From Bacteroidota bacterium (GTDB lineage Bacteria > Bacteroidota > Bacteroidia > Bacteroidales > JAADJA01), in assembly GCA_020444515.1 (NCBI GenBank), contig JAHLKX010000001.1:434001-498000 (forward strand): a stretch of 64,000 nt of DNA, in the 5' to 3' direction. Below the pieces are notes generated by a model, which saw nothing but the letters and a program-made list of their open reading frames with translations, made no database searches and was not told the DNA's origin. A program made the position numbers and the translations under genes. Positions 11,043 through 20,700 of this stretch are shown here, in pieces; within the stretch, counting starts at the first letter, position 1; each line of letters starts with the position of its first letter.

Positions 11043-12314
11043 TCAACGGCTTTGAACCTGCGATTTTAAATTAGCAATCTCTTGTTGCAGCGCTTTTATT
11101 TGTTTATCCTGTTGAATGGTATATAATGTCAATTCTTCGACTTTCTCGAGCAGGATTTTTTGCATCTCACCCAGTTGAATCCCATTTTCTTTAACATCTT
11201 CAGCAGAAGGTAATCCGGGCAGGTGTTTTTGCATAAAGATATTTGATTCAAGTTCATCTAACGGTCTTAGTTTATACCCTTTAAGGAATACATAATCAGG
11301 CCAGGATTCAGAATATTCTACCAAAACCTCTTCACAGGCCACCTTTCCATCAACCGAAAGCCTGTAGCCAGCAGCCAGGTTGGTAGTGCCAATACCCACA
11401 TTGCCTGCGCTTTCAATGAACATTCTTGTATTTCCATTGGTTTGAAAGTACAAGTCAGCCCATGTCCCGCCCCCTGCATTCGCATTGATCTTGAATCCGT
11501 TTCCACCTCCCTCATGGTAAAGCTCTCCAAATACAGTGGAGTAATTAGGATCTTCACCGATTCGAATATGGTCCTCAACATGTAGGTCCGCATTGGGTGT
11601 AGTTGTGCCAATGCCAACATTGCCGCCACTTTCGATAAACATTTTAGTTGTTCCATTGGTCATAAGACTGATATCAGCCCAACCTCCGCCACCACTTGGC
11701 GTTTGAGAATTGATTTGTAAACCACCACTTCCGGTCTGTCTGAAATCACCATACAGTCCATCATAAGTTGTCCCTCCGTAGTTGACCCTGAGGCCGCAAG
11801 CACCTCCATTGCCGTTAATCTCAAATAATTCTCCCGGAGTGGAGGTCCCGATGCCAACGTTCCCCGAATTATAATAGATGCTGGAATTATATAAATCCCA
11901 ATAACTGTCCGAGGATCGATCGGAATAAAGGGAATAAGGAACCGAAAATAATTCCGACGTTCCCATAGAAAGGTATCCACCTCCTGCATCATTGTAGATT
12001 TCAATTTCTAAAAATTTTGAATCGGCACCCCAGTCTATTAAATTAAAACTCCCTATTTGAGGAGTTCCCAACCCTATATTCAGGTTGACCAATCCGAATT
12101 GATTGGTTATTTCCGAAAAGGTTTCCTGGTAAATAATTGTCCCCGTGGGAGTTTCATTGTGGATGCTAATCCGGATATCTACTGATTGATTGGCAAGAAT
12201 ATCCCCAGCTGCATCTCTCATTACTGCCTGGTATTTGATCACTTCAGGAGGTTGGCCAAATAAGCTTGCTGATATCATGATCAAAACCAAGCTTATAGTA
12301 AATAGTTTTTTCAT
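11043..12314 (-). CDS. Secreted 'VGIGTT'-repeat protein with C-terminal coiled coil
   Basis: This 423-residue protein starts with a signal peptide (to about SLFGQPPE) and the same N-terminal domain as the 577-residue paralogue (KYQAVMRDAAGD, QETFSEITNQFGLVNLNIG). Three or more NVGIGT-type modules follow. The C-terminus has a conserved Bacteroidota module (YKLRPLDELE, HLPGLPSAEDVKENGI, QLGEMQKILLEKVEELTLY) and a short coiled coil, which looks like the chaperone-like end of tail-fibre proteins and suggests a trimer. It is the first gene of the three-gene minus-strand set. The only promoter-like match upstream is a one-mismatch box TATCTTTA on the minus strand at 12443-12450, which would give a long leader. 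The function is unknown. Confidence 0.87.
   Translation of the reverse strand: MKKLFTISLVLIMISASLFGQPPEVIKYQAVMRDAAGDILANQSVDIRISIHNETPTGTIIYQETFSEITNQFGLVNLNIGLGTPQIGSFNLIDWGADSKFLEIEIYNDAGGGYLSMGTSELFSVPYSLYSDRSSDSYWDLYNSSIYYNSGNVGIGTSTPGELFEINGNGGACGLRVNYGGTTYDGLYGDFRQTGSGGLQINSQTPSGGGGWADISLMTNGTTKMFIESGGNVGIGTTTPNADLHVEDHIRIGEDPNYSTVFGELYHEGGGNGFKINANAGGGTWADLYFQTNGNTRMFIESAGNVGIGTTNLAAGYRLSVDGKVACEEVLVEYSESWPDYVFLKGYKLRPLDELESNIFMQKHLPGLPSAEDVKENGIQLGEMQKILLEKVEELTLYTIQQDKQIKALQQEIANLKSQVQSR
11407..11582 (-). repeat. Duplicated coding module, copy 2
   Basis: This is the partner of the 176-base module at 7367-7542. It has the same length and the same reading phase, and encodes the same GGGNGFKINANAGGG and NGNTRMFIESAG motifs. 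It marks the two fibre-like genes as modular paralogues. Confidence 0.8.
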
Positions 12315-12867
12315 CTTGATATAGTTTTAGTGTGAGAAATTGATATCGTGAAAAAGATTCAATGAACTTAAAATCTAATATTAAAAAGGTAAGCGAGAGT
12401 ATTTCAGTACAGGAACTCATGCCTGAATAGGTTTTGTTGCTCTAAAGATAATTAAATTTATTGGTTTTTAAAAGGTTAAGTCAAAAAAATCTTTTATTTG
12501 TTTTATCAACTGCAAGATTATTTCCGCCGCTATATTCATTTAGGCATTCTTTCAAAAAGGAGGTTTTGATAAAGGCGTTTAACCATTGCCATAACTTATA
12601 TGCTAATATTCTTATTCAATTGTTATTAATTGTTAATTATCTTGCAATTGGTCCTTCTTTAACCTATCTTTGAGAAGTCTCAAAAATTGCAATTGAACTG
12701 ATTACCCTGCATCTTCAGGTTTTATCTCCTTCAGAGAGATGATTCGATGCATAATTCTGAAAATTTAATGTGCTTTTTCGGTGTCGTTCGATCTAATAAT
12801 TTTTATGGGAATTAAAAAAGTGATCACTTGAATGGATCATTATTAGTTATTATTTTATTTACATACC
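12315..12867. other. Gene-poor, AT-rich intergenic region
   Basis: This 553-base region separates the minus-strand secreted-protein operon from a plus-strand small gene and should hold both promoters. One box, TATCTTTA on the minus strand (12443-12450), differs from the TAnnTTTG consensus at one base. A 70-codon open frame at 12461-12673 has no recognisable features and is not called. No hairpin terminator or RNA gene was recognised. Confidence 0.5.
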
Positions 12868-13041
12868 ATGTACTCAAAAAAACAAAATACATTTAAATCG
12901 CCTGATACCTCCAAGATGCAGGAAGTTATGATTGATGAAAGAACCCGGATATATATTCCCAAAGGAGCAGATCCGGTTGAAGCCCGGAAACGGTACCTAG
13001 ATAGATTGATTGCACGCGAGGGGGGAACCGTAAAGCGATAG
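12868..13041 (+). CDS. Small hypothetical protein, 57 residues
   Basis: An ATG-to-TAG frame of 57 codons encodes a compact, charged, soluble peptide. It starts MYSKKQNTFK, has a central QEVMIDERTRIYIPKGADP segment, and ends in a basic amphipathic helix (VEARKRYLDRLIAREGG). It has no signal peptide or membrane segment. The sensible amino-acid composition and the orderly strand-then-helix pattern argue for a real gene, although it is alone between two long non-coding stretches. I do not recognise the family. The IPKGADP-EARKRYLDRL part looks like a conserved motif and would be the segment to use for homology searches. The function is unknown. Confidence 0.6.
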   Translation: MYSKKQNTFKSPDTSKMQEVMIDERTRIYIPKGADPVEARKRYLDRLIAREGGTVKR

Positions 13042-13574
13042 TGTTAAAACCGAAAGACTCTACTCCCGCATAATTATATATTTCAATAGGCGTGAAAATG
13101 CCAGATGGCTATTTGATGGGATATCTATATACCACCAGCAATTGCATTGAATAAAATCCCCTATGTATGAAATATCCATGGTTGTTGAGTAGGTATTTAA
13201 GCAAATGGTGATCATCCCTTTAAATGCTTCATCGAATAAGGTACTTGTAGCATTTTATCCTGAAATGGAGATTTCTGGTATATCATAGACTTAAAGCGGC
13301 ATGAAATGGTCGTTTGCACAAAGCAGTATTTTTATAGTGAATATATTTTATTTTCCATGGTAATTGATAAGAGTCATTAATTTCAGTATTCGTTTTCTCA
13401 CAAGGATACATGATCGATAAGAATGTTAAAGTATGGAATATTTTTTTCATAACTACTGTAGTTGTATTTAAGCAAATACGTGATCGCTAAACCTCCTCTT
13501 GTTTAAAAATTAATGCTTAATAATTCCCTGGCACCATTTCCTATTACTACTTTTATCCTCCAATAATTGCAACA
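13042..13574. other. Intergenic region with a 14-base direct repeat
   Basis: This is a 533-base stretch without a credible gene; every ATG frame stops early. A perfect 14-base direct repeat, GTATTTAAGCAAAT, lies at 13193-13206 and 13464-13477. Each copy is followed one or two bases later by GTGATC. Further loosely similar GATC-containing words lie between them. This could be a decayed duplication or a pair of protein-binding sites. Nothing else was recognised. Confidence 0.5.
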
Positions 13575-13967
13575 ATGACTTATTTTAAAAAAATCTCTTC
13601 GGGCGCTAAATGGGAAGATATTGTTGGCTATTCCCGTGCAATCAAAGCAGGTAACCTCATTGAGATTGCCGGCACCACTGCCATCGGCGAAGATGGGGAG
13701 GTGGTCGGTATCAATGACCCGGCAGCGCAAACCCGTCGCATCATCGAAATTGCCAAAGATGTCCTGCAGCAACTCGGTGTTGGATTGGAAAATGTGATTC
13801 GCACCCGTATTTTTACTACCGATATTTCCAAATGGGAAGAGATTGGCAGCGCGCATTGGGAATATTTTAGCACCATCAAACCGGTCAATACCATGGTTGA
13901 AGTCTCCAAACTGGTCTCCAATGATATGGCTGTTGAAATTGAGTTTACAGCATGGGTTGAAGAGTAG
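13575..13967 (+). CDS. RidA-family (YjgF/UK114) protein lacking the catalytic Arg
   Basis: This 130-residue protein has the Rid fold motifs VGYSRAIKAGNLIEIAGTT, RTRIFTTD and the terminal VEIEF. Rid proteins are small cytosolic trimers; RidA itself hydrolyses reactive enamines and imines from PLP enzymes. In E. coli RidA the carboxylate-binding Arg105 lies in a P-A-R-x-x-V context. Here the same place reads P103-V-N105-T-M-V, so the Arg is replaced by Asn. Members with this PxNTMVE motif form a separate Rid subgroup that should not have the classic imine deaminase activity. The gene appears to stand alone, 106 bases before the serine hydrolase. Confidence 0.92.
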   Translation: MTYFKKISSGAKWEDIVGYSRAIKAGNLIEIAGTTAIGEDGEVVGINDPAAQTRRIIEIAKDVLQQLGVGLENVIRTRIFTTDISKWEEIGSAHWEYFSTIKPVNTMVEVSKLVSNDMAVEIEFTAWVEE

Positions 13968-14073
13968 ATAACAGGAATACCATTGATATTTTATATTTTT
14001 GTTTGTAACACGAACAGTCGATCTGGCTTCGAATAACCGGCTGGATAAAATACACCAACTTAAAATCATTAAC

Positions 14074-15726
14074 ATGAAAAATTCCTTTCATTCAATTTCC
14101 ATCGTTGTTTTGGCATTTATGCTATTTCTTACTTCCTATTCTTATTCGCAGAGTTTTGAGAAGAAAGCGAATGCCATGCTCAGCGAATATTATCCCTCTG
14201 ATGAACCCGGAGCCACTATACTGGTAGCGCAGGGTGATAAAGTGATCTACAGCAAGGCTTTTGGCATGGCTGACATGGAGCGCAATGTGCCCAATCGGCC
14301 TGAAATGGTATTTGAGATCGGGTCCATTACCAAACAGTTTACCGCTGTTTGCATCCTTATGCTCATGGAAAAAGGCAAACTATCCCTCGACGACGACATT
14401 ACCAAATTTATTGAAGATTATCCTACGCAGGGGCATCACATTTCTATTCACCACCTGCTCACCCACACTTCCGGGATCAAGAGTTATACGTCTATGGAAG
14501 AGTGGAATTCGATATGGCGCAAGGATTTTACCAATGATGAACTGATCGACTTCTTCAAGAACCAACCCATGGATTTTGCGCCGGGAACAGAGTTTCGTTA
14601 TAACAATTCCGCATACTTCCTGCTGGGTGTTATCATTGAAAAAGTCTCTGGAATGACATATCCCGAATTCCTGAAGCAGCGAATATTCAAACCACTTGGG
14701 ATGGACCATTCTTATTATGGTAGTCACCGCCGGATCATTCAAAATCGAGCCCTGGGTTATCAGAAGGAGGATGTTTGGAAAAATGCTGAGTTCCTGAGCA
14801 TGACCCAGCCGGGAGCGGCCGGTTCCATTATGTCGACAGTGAACGACCTCTATACCTGGAACAAAGCAGTTCGTGACGACAAGCTCATCAGTACTGAAAG
14901 CAAGCAAAAGGCATTCACAGACTACACCCTCAATAATGGTGAAAAAATTGATTATGGTTATGGCTGGATGCCCAACGAGATCCAGGGCAGTCAGACACTG
15001 GAGCATGCCGGGGGTATTTTTGGGTATACCTCCAACGGGATCTGGCTCCCTGAAGAAAATGTATACGTGGTGATGCTTTCCAATCGGGATGATAAAGGTC
15101 CCAATTACCTGTCCACCAAACTTGCTGCCATGGCCATTGGTAAGCCTTATCCCGAAGAAGAAGAGAAGATTAGTGTGGATGATGATATATTAAAGCAGTA
15201 TGTCGGTCAGTATGAATTTGAAGACGGATCAGTTCGCTACATCACCTTTGAGAATGGTCAACTTTTTAGTCAAAGGTCAGGAAGTAGCAGTTTTGAGATC
15301 TTTCCGATGGCAGATAATAAATTTTTCTTCAAAGGTAGTTTGGCTTCTATTGTCTTTACCGAAAAAGAAAACAATGGTATGGCAGCAAATTTTAAAAATC
15401 GTTCTGTTGATCTCAAGGGCCATCGCACCAGTCTGGATGTTCCGGACCATGAAGTGGTCCAGGTTTCTGAAGCGATTATGCAGCAATATGTTGGAGTTTA
15501 TGAGATTCAAACTGGTTTCGATCTCACCGTAACGCTTGAAGAGGGACACCTCATGACACAGGCAACCGGTCAGCAAAAGTTTGAAGTGTTCCCCGAATCG
15601 GAAACCCGGTTTTTCCTCAAAGTGGTGGATGCACAAATCGAATTCCTGAAAAACGATACCGGTGAGATAGATGCCTTAATGCTTTACCAGGGTGGTCAGG
15701 AAATAAGAGCAATCAGGAAAAACTAA
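14074..15726 (+). CDS. Secreted serine hydrolase, beta-lactamase class C/PBP-like
   Basis: The frame opens at 13999, but the ATG at 14074 gives a clean signal peptide (MKNSFHSISIVVLAFMLFL, ending near YSYSQS), so the shorter 550-residue form is chosen. The catalytic motif S-x-x-K is Ser84-Ile-Thr-Lys87 (GSITKQF), the second motif is Tyr176-Asn-Asn178 (YNNSAYF), and HAGG near EHAGGIFGY fits the third. This is the S12 peptidase/esterase-type fold. Two repeated C-terminal domains (about 375-455 and 465-550, each starting like QYVG-YE) resemble the lipocalin-like or DUF3471-type domains often attached to such enzymes. The substrate is unknown: a periplasmic D-amino peptidase or esterase is more likely than antibiotic resistance. 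Confidence 0.9.
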   Translation: MKNSFHSISIVVLAFMLFLTSYSYSQSFEKKANAMLSEYYPSDEPGATILVAQGDKVIYSKAFGMADMERNVPNRPEMVFEIGSITKQFTAVCILMLMEKGKLSLDDDITKFIEDYPTQGHHISIHHLLTHTSGIKSYTSMEEWNSIWRKDFTNDELIDFFKNQPMDFAPGTEFRYNNSAYFLLGVIIEKVSGMTYPEFLKQRIFKPLGMDHSYYGSHRRIIQNRALGYQKEDVWKNAEFLSMTQPGAAGSIMSTVNDLYTWNKAVRDDKLISTESKQKAFTDYTLNNGEKIDYGYGWMPNEIQGSQTLEHAGGIFGYTSNGIWLPEENVYVVMLSNRDDKGPNYLSTKLAAMAIGKPYPEEEEKISVDDDILKQYVGQYEFEDGSVRYITFENGQLFSQRSGSSSFEIFPMADNKFFFKGSLASIVFTEKENNGMAANFKNRSVDLKGHRTSLDVPDHEVVQVSEAIMQQYVGVYEIQTGFDLTVTLEEGHLMTQATGQQKFEVFPESETRFFLKVVDAQIEFLKNDTGEIDALMLYQGGQEIRAIRKN

Positions 15727-15741
15727 TCACTTATTAAAAAG

Positions 15742-16446
15742 TTATTGTGATCGGATCAGTTTGGTCGTATATGATCCATAATTGGTATTGATCCTGATGA
15801 AATAAAAACCTGAATTTACCTTATTTCCGGTTAAATCGTTTCCATTCCAAATAATGGATTCTTCCATTGTGTTAATTTTTGATTGAAAGATGGTTTTACC
15901 CAATTGATCAAAAATGATGATTTCATTCATCTCATTAATTCGGTCGGCAAATTTTAATTCAACAGATTCAGATGAGGGATTGGGATAGATTATCAGCAAC
16001 GGTTCTTTATTTGGCTCATTGATGCCTGTTGTATTTGGCAGACAATCACTGGCATAGGTAGAAACAATGCCAGCATTGGTGGTCGTCTTTTTACCTTCAA
16101 TTTCAAAATAAACAGTTCCGGCATACGTGGTGTCGGAACCCATATTCAGAACGGTTCTGTATACATCCGCCTGATATGATCCTGGTTCAAGGGGAGCAAT
16201 GGTAGCACTCAGGTTATAGAGACACAAACAATAAGGAAAGACAACCTGCACGTCGTTTTCGTAAAGATTGACCAGATATCCGTCGACCTCTATGTCAAAT
16301 TCAAAAACAGCGGCACAAATCCATTCGGAGCTATCGTTATGGATGGTCACCGAATCATTGTTTACAACGGCATAAAATATGCCCATTTGTGCACTGGAGA
16401 TAGTAACAATGAAAAATAATAAAGTGGATAAAATTGAGGTTTTCAT
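15742..16446 (-). CDS. Small secreted protein with T9SS type A sorting signal
   Basis: This 234-residue protein has a signal peptide ending in ISSAQ, a beta-rich central domain of unknown function containing four Cys (ICAAVF, YCLCLY), and a C-terminal T9SS type A domain. That domain is marked by IIYPNPSSESVEL, then IFDQLGKTIF, WNGNDLTG, SGFYFIRI and a short basic end (TTKLIRSQ). It should cross the outer membrane by type IX secretion and be attached to the surface or released. It converges with the hydrolase gene, with 15 bases between the stops. A perfect promoter box lies 17 bases upstream. Confidence 0.88.
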   Translation of the reverse strand: MKTSILSTLLFFIVTISSAQMGIFYAVVNNDSVTIHNDSSEWICAAVFEFDIEVDGYLVNLYENDVQVVFPYCLCLYNLSATIAPLEPGSYQADVYRTVLNMGSDTTYAGTVYFEIEGKKTTTNAGIVSTYASDCLPNTTGINEPNKEPLLIIYPNPSSESVELKFADRINEMNEIIIFDQLGKTIFQSKINTMEESIIWNGNDLTGNKVNSGFYFIRINTNYGSYTTKLIRSQ

Positions 16447-16463
16447 GACTTAATGCTTTGAAA

Positions 16464-16471
16464 CAAAGTTA
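16464..16471 (-). promoter_or_regulatory. Bacteroidota -7 promoter box TAACTTTG
   Basis: On the minus strand this is a perfect match to the Bacteroidota -7 consensus TAnnTTTG, 17 bases before the ATG of the small T9SS protein. That predicts a leader of roughly ten bases. Confidence 0.6.
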
Positions 16472-16608
16472 ATAATTTATAAGTTGAATTTCAATAATAA
16501 ACAGAATTATATCATATAAATGAAACTACCTACAAGTATTCATTGAAAATTTGATTATTATCTTGATAACTTCTGAAAGCTTTTTTTAGTTCAGAATTGT
16601 TCCTGCTT

Positions 16609-16646
16609 TAATTTTGCTTTCCCGGGAACAGGATGCAACTCCTGTT
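16609..16646 (+). promoter_or_regulatory. carAB promoter box and leader hairpin
   Basis: TAATTTTG at 16609-16616 perfectly matches the Bacteroidota -7 consensus and implies a leader of about 50-55 bases before carA. The leader contains the palindrome TTCCCGGGAA (16619-16628), overlapping an inverted repeat AACAGGA...TCCTGTT (16627-16646, 6-base loop). No U tract follows, so this is not an ordinary terminator. It could be a regulator site or an RNA structure controlling carAB. Confidence 0.5.
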
Positions 16647-16677
16647 GATGACTAAATTACTAACTTGATAACGTACT

Positions 16678-17751
16678 ATGAAAGCAAGGTTGATCCTTGA
16701 AAACGGTATGGAATTCCCGGGTATTTCTTTTGGCTGTGAAACTGCCATGGCCGGCGAAGTGGTTTTTAATACTGCCATGACCGGCTATCCTGAAAGTTTG
16801 ACAGATCCATCTTACAAAGGGCAAATCCTGGTCGCGACCTACCCGTTGGTTGGAAATTACGGTGTGCCGGGAGAAGAAACCGAACTGGCGCTCCATAAAA
16901 ACTATGAATCGGACCGCATTGCCGTGCAGGGTTTTGTGATCTCTGACTACTCCGAAGCCTATTCGCACTGGAATGCGCAACAAAGCCTGGGTGACTGGCT
17001 TAAATCACAGGGTATCCCTGGTATATCTGGTATAGATACCCGTGAATTGACGCAGGTATTGCGCGAAAGTGGTACCATGCTGGGTAGGATTGTCTTCGAT
17101 GATCAGGATGTGGATTGGTATGATCCCAATGCGGATAATCTGGTGGGATTGGTTTCACCAAAGGAGAAGCAGGTTTATGGACATGGAGCTCATCAAATCT
17201 TATTGATCGATTGCGGGGTTAAAAACAATATCATCCGCTGCCTGCTTGACCGTGATACGACGGTTGTAAGGGTGCCCTACGATTATAAATATACACTTGA
17301 TGAATATGATGGCCTCTTTATCACCAATGGTCCCGGTGATCCCGAAATGTGTAAACCAACCATTGAATCTTTAAGCAAGGCACTGACCGGTGATAAGCCG
17401 ATATTTGGTATTTGTCTTGGAAGCCAGCTGATGGCACTGGCTGCCGGGGCATCCACCTATAAATTGAAATATGGTCACCGGAGTCACAATCAGCCCGTTC
17501 AAAAAGTTGGAACAGCACGGTGTTATATTACCTCTCAAAATCATGGTTTTGCGGTAGATGAAAAATCGCTGGGAAATGAATGGGAACCCTTGTTCAGGAA
17601 TGTGAATGATGGTACCTGTGAAGGAATCAGTCATAAAAGCAAACCGTTTTTCTCAACCCAGTTTCATCCAGAGGCTAGCGGTGGTCCCACCGACACCGAA
17701 TTTTTATTTGATGATTTTATAGCCCAGATTAAAAAATACAAAAACCAATGA
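16678..17751 (+). CDS. carA: Carbamoyl-phosphate synthase small (glutaminase) subunit
   Basis: This 357-residue subunit releases ammonia from glutamine and passes it to CarB for carbamoyl phosphate, the precursor of pyrimidines and arginine. The N-terminal CPSase domain shows FNTAMTGYPESLTDPSYKG. The class I amidotransferase domain (about 180-357) has the nucleophile Cys246 in FGICLGSQ, and His330 and Glu332 in TQFHPEA complete the triad. Family motifs GHRSHNQPV and SQNHGFAVD are present. The length is slightly shorter than E. coli CarA (382). The ATG at 16678 follows the promoter and leader hairpin. The stop overlaps the carB start by 4 bases, coupling the two subunits. Confidence 0.97.
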   Translation: MKARLILENGMEFPGISFGCETAMAGEVVFNTAMTGYPESLTDPSYKGQILVATYPLVGNYGVPGEETELALHKNYESDRIAVQGFVISDYSEAYSHWNAQQSLGDWLKSQGIPGISGIDTRELTQVLRESGTMLGRIVFDDQDVDWYDPNADNLVGLVSPKEKQVYGHGAHQILLIDCGVKNNIIRCLLDRDTTVVRVPYDYKYTLDEYDGLFITNGPGDPEMCKPTIESLSKALTGDKPIFGICLGSQLMALAAGASTYKLKYGHRSHNQPVQKVGTARCYITSQNHGFAVDEKSLGNEWEPLFRNVNDGTCEGISHKSKPFFSTQFHPEASGGPTDTEFLFDDFIAQIKKYKNQ

Positions 17752-20700
17752 TCAAAAAAGTACTCGTCCTCGGATCAGGGGCACTAAAAATTGGAGAGGC
17801 CGGTGAATTTGATTATTCAGGATCACAGGCACTAAAAGCTCTTCGTGAAGAGGGAATCAAAACGGTGCTCATCAATCCTAATATTGCTACAGTGCAGACT
17901 TCAGAGGGTGTGGCAGATGAAATTTACTTTTTACCGGTAACCCCTTTTTTCGTTGAAAAGGTGATCCAGAAGGAAAAACCTCAAGGAATATTGCTTGCTT
18001 TCGGTGGTCAAACAGCGCTTAATTGCGGTGTGGAGCTTTATCAAAATAAGATACTCGAAAAATATCACATAAAAGTTTTAGGAACGCCGGTACAATCAAT
18101 CATTGACACCGAAGACAGAGACATTTTCGTTGAAAAATTAAAACAGATTGATGTTCAAACAGCCCGCAGCATTGCAGCAGACAGTGTCGATCATGCCGTT
18201 AAAGCGGCTGAAAAGCTGGGCTTTCCTGTAATCGTCAGAGCCGCTTATGCACTGGGTGGCCTGGGGAGTGGTTTTGCCAGTAACAGGGATGAATTATTGA
18301 AACTGGCTACCAATGCCTTTTCATACAGTCCGCAAGTGCTGGTAGAAGAATCCTTAAAAGGTTGGAAGGAAATTGAATATGAGGTGGTGCGCGATCGTCA
18401 CGACAATTGTATCACTGTTTGCAACATGGAAAACTTTGATCCACTGGGTATCCATACAGGTGAAAGCATTGTGGTAGCGCCTTCTCAAACCCTCACCAAC
18501 CGCGAATACCATAAACTTCGGGAACTATCCATCCGCATCGTCAGGCATATCGGGATTGTGGGGGAGTGCAATGTGCAGTATGCGCTTGATCCTGCTTCAG
18601 AGGATTATCGTGTTATCGAAGTGAATGCACGCCTATCCAGATCTTCAGCACTGGCATCCAAAGCTACCGGTTATCCGCTGGCCTTTGTTGCAGCAAAGCT
18701 AAGCCTGGGTTATGGATTGCATGAACTGAAAAATGCCATTACCAAAACCACTTCCGCCTTTTTTGAACCGGCACTGGATTATGTAGTTTGTAAAATTCCA
18801 CGCTGGGATTTGTCCAAGTTCAGTGGTGTAAGCCATACCATCGGATCATCTATGAAATCGGTGGGAGAGGTCATGGCCATCGGGACCACCTTTGAAGAGG
18901 CCATCCAGAAAGGATTGCGAATGATCGGACAGGGGGCGCATGGTTTTGTTGGCAACCGTGACATCATTGTGGAAGATATTGAAAAAGAACTGGCCAATCC
19001 CACAGAGATGCGCATTTTTGTGATCGAGAAGGCATTTGAAGCGGGCTATACCATTGATAAGGTTCATGAATTTACCCGCATCGATCGATGGTTCCTGCAA
19101 AAGCTCAAGCTGATCTTTGACCTGAGTGCGCAACTCAGGGATTATAAAAGTCTTGAAAAAGTTCCGGATGCACTGTTCAGAGAAGCGAAAAAGAAAGGAT
19201 TTTCTGATTTTCAGCTCGCCAGGCTTATTCTCCAACCCACAGCAGATGAGATGGATGATGTAAGCTTTGATGTTCGGAAGCACCGAAAGGAAAGAGGAAT
19301 TTTACCTGTGGTCAAACAGATCGACACACTGGCTGCCGAATATCCTGCCCATACCAACTATCTGTACATGACCTATGGTGGTAACAAACATGATGTGGAA
19401 TTCAAAGCAGATAAAAAATCAGTAGTTGTGCTTGGCTCGGGAGCTTATCGCATCGGAAGCTCGGTTGAATTCGACTGGTGCGGTGTAAATGCCGTTAAGG
19501 CGATCAATAAGCATGGCTACCGGTCGATCATGATCAATTATAATCCTGAGACCGTTTCTACTGATTACGACGTCACAGATCGCCTCTATTTTGATGAATT
19601 GAGTTTTGAGCGGGTTCTTGATATCATTGATCTGGAACAACCCCTTGGGACGATCCTTTCCACAGGTGGACAAATACCCAATAATTTAGCCATACGGCTG
19701 GATGGGGCAGGGGTGTCGATTCTGGGAACGCAACCATCATCCATCGATCAGGCTGAAAACAGGCACCGCTTTTCGATGATGCTGGATCAATTGGGTATTG
19801 ATCAGCCAGAATGGCGAGAAGCCTCCAGCCTGGAGGATATTTATCAATTCGTTGACAAGGTAGGATTTCCGGTATTGATCCGGCCTTCATATGTGCTGTC
19901 GGGAGCAGCCATGAATGTAGTTTCCAATCGCGAAGAACTGGAGCATTTCCTCGAACTGGCAGCCAGGGTTTCTAAAAAACATCCGGTGGTGGTTACTGAA
20001 TTTATCGAACAGGCTAAAGAGATAGAGATTGATGCTGTAGCCGATAAAGGCGAGATTGTTGCCTATGCCATGTGCGAGCACATTGAGTTTGCCGGTGTTC
20101 ATTCCGGGGATGCGACGATGGTTTTTCCACCACAAAAGATTTATTTTGAGACCGTTCGCCGGATCAAGCGGGCAGCCCGTAAAGTTGCCGGTGAGCTGCT
20201 GATCAGCGGACCATTCAATATTCAATTCCTGGCGAGGGATAACGATATCAAAGTGATTGAGTGTAACGTCCGTGCCTCCCGGAGTTTTCCGTTTGTCTCG
20301 AAAGTATTGAAATCCAACTTCATTGAACTGGCCACGGAGATCATGCTGGGTGTTGCTTACGAAAAACCCTCCAAAAGCATATTTGACCTGGACCATATCG
20401 GCGTAAAAGCATCGCAGTTTTCTTTCAGCCGTCTCTCCAAAGCCGATCCGATACTGGGCGTGGATATGGCTTCTACGGGAGAAGTGGGCTGCATCGGCGA
20501 CGATTATTATGATGCCGTGCTTAAGGCGATGTTATCGGTAGGCTATCGCATACCCAAACAAAATGTGATGATCAGTTCAGGGCCCATGCGCGACAAACTT
20601 GAATTGCTCAACAGCGCCCGCCGGTTGACCGAAATAGGGATTCATCTTTTTGCGACCAAAGGCTCTCATGAGTTTTTAGCCGCCAATGGCATTCCTTCCA

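Noticed and set aside
6676..12314. Prophage tail-fibre region
   Set aside because: The VGIGTT-repeat proteins look fibre-like but have signal peptides, and no other phage genes are present.
12461..12673. 70-codon open frame in the intergenic region
   Set aside because: No start signal, no recognisable motif and a composition typical of translated AT-rich non-coding DNA.
14380..15006. 208-codon open frame opposite the serine hydrolase
   Set aside because: It is a mirror of a well-supported coding gene with catalytic motifs and has no features of its own.
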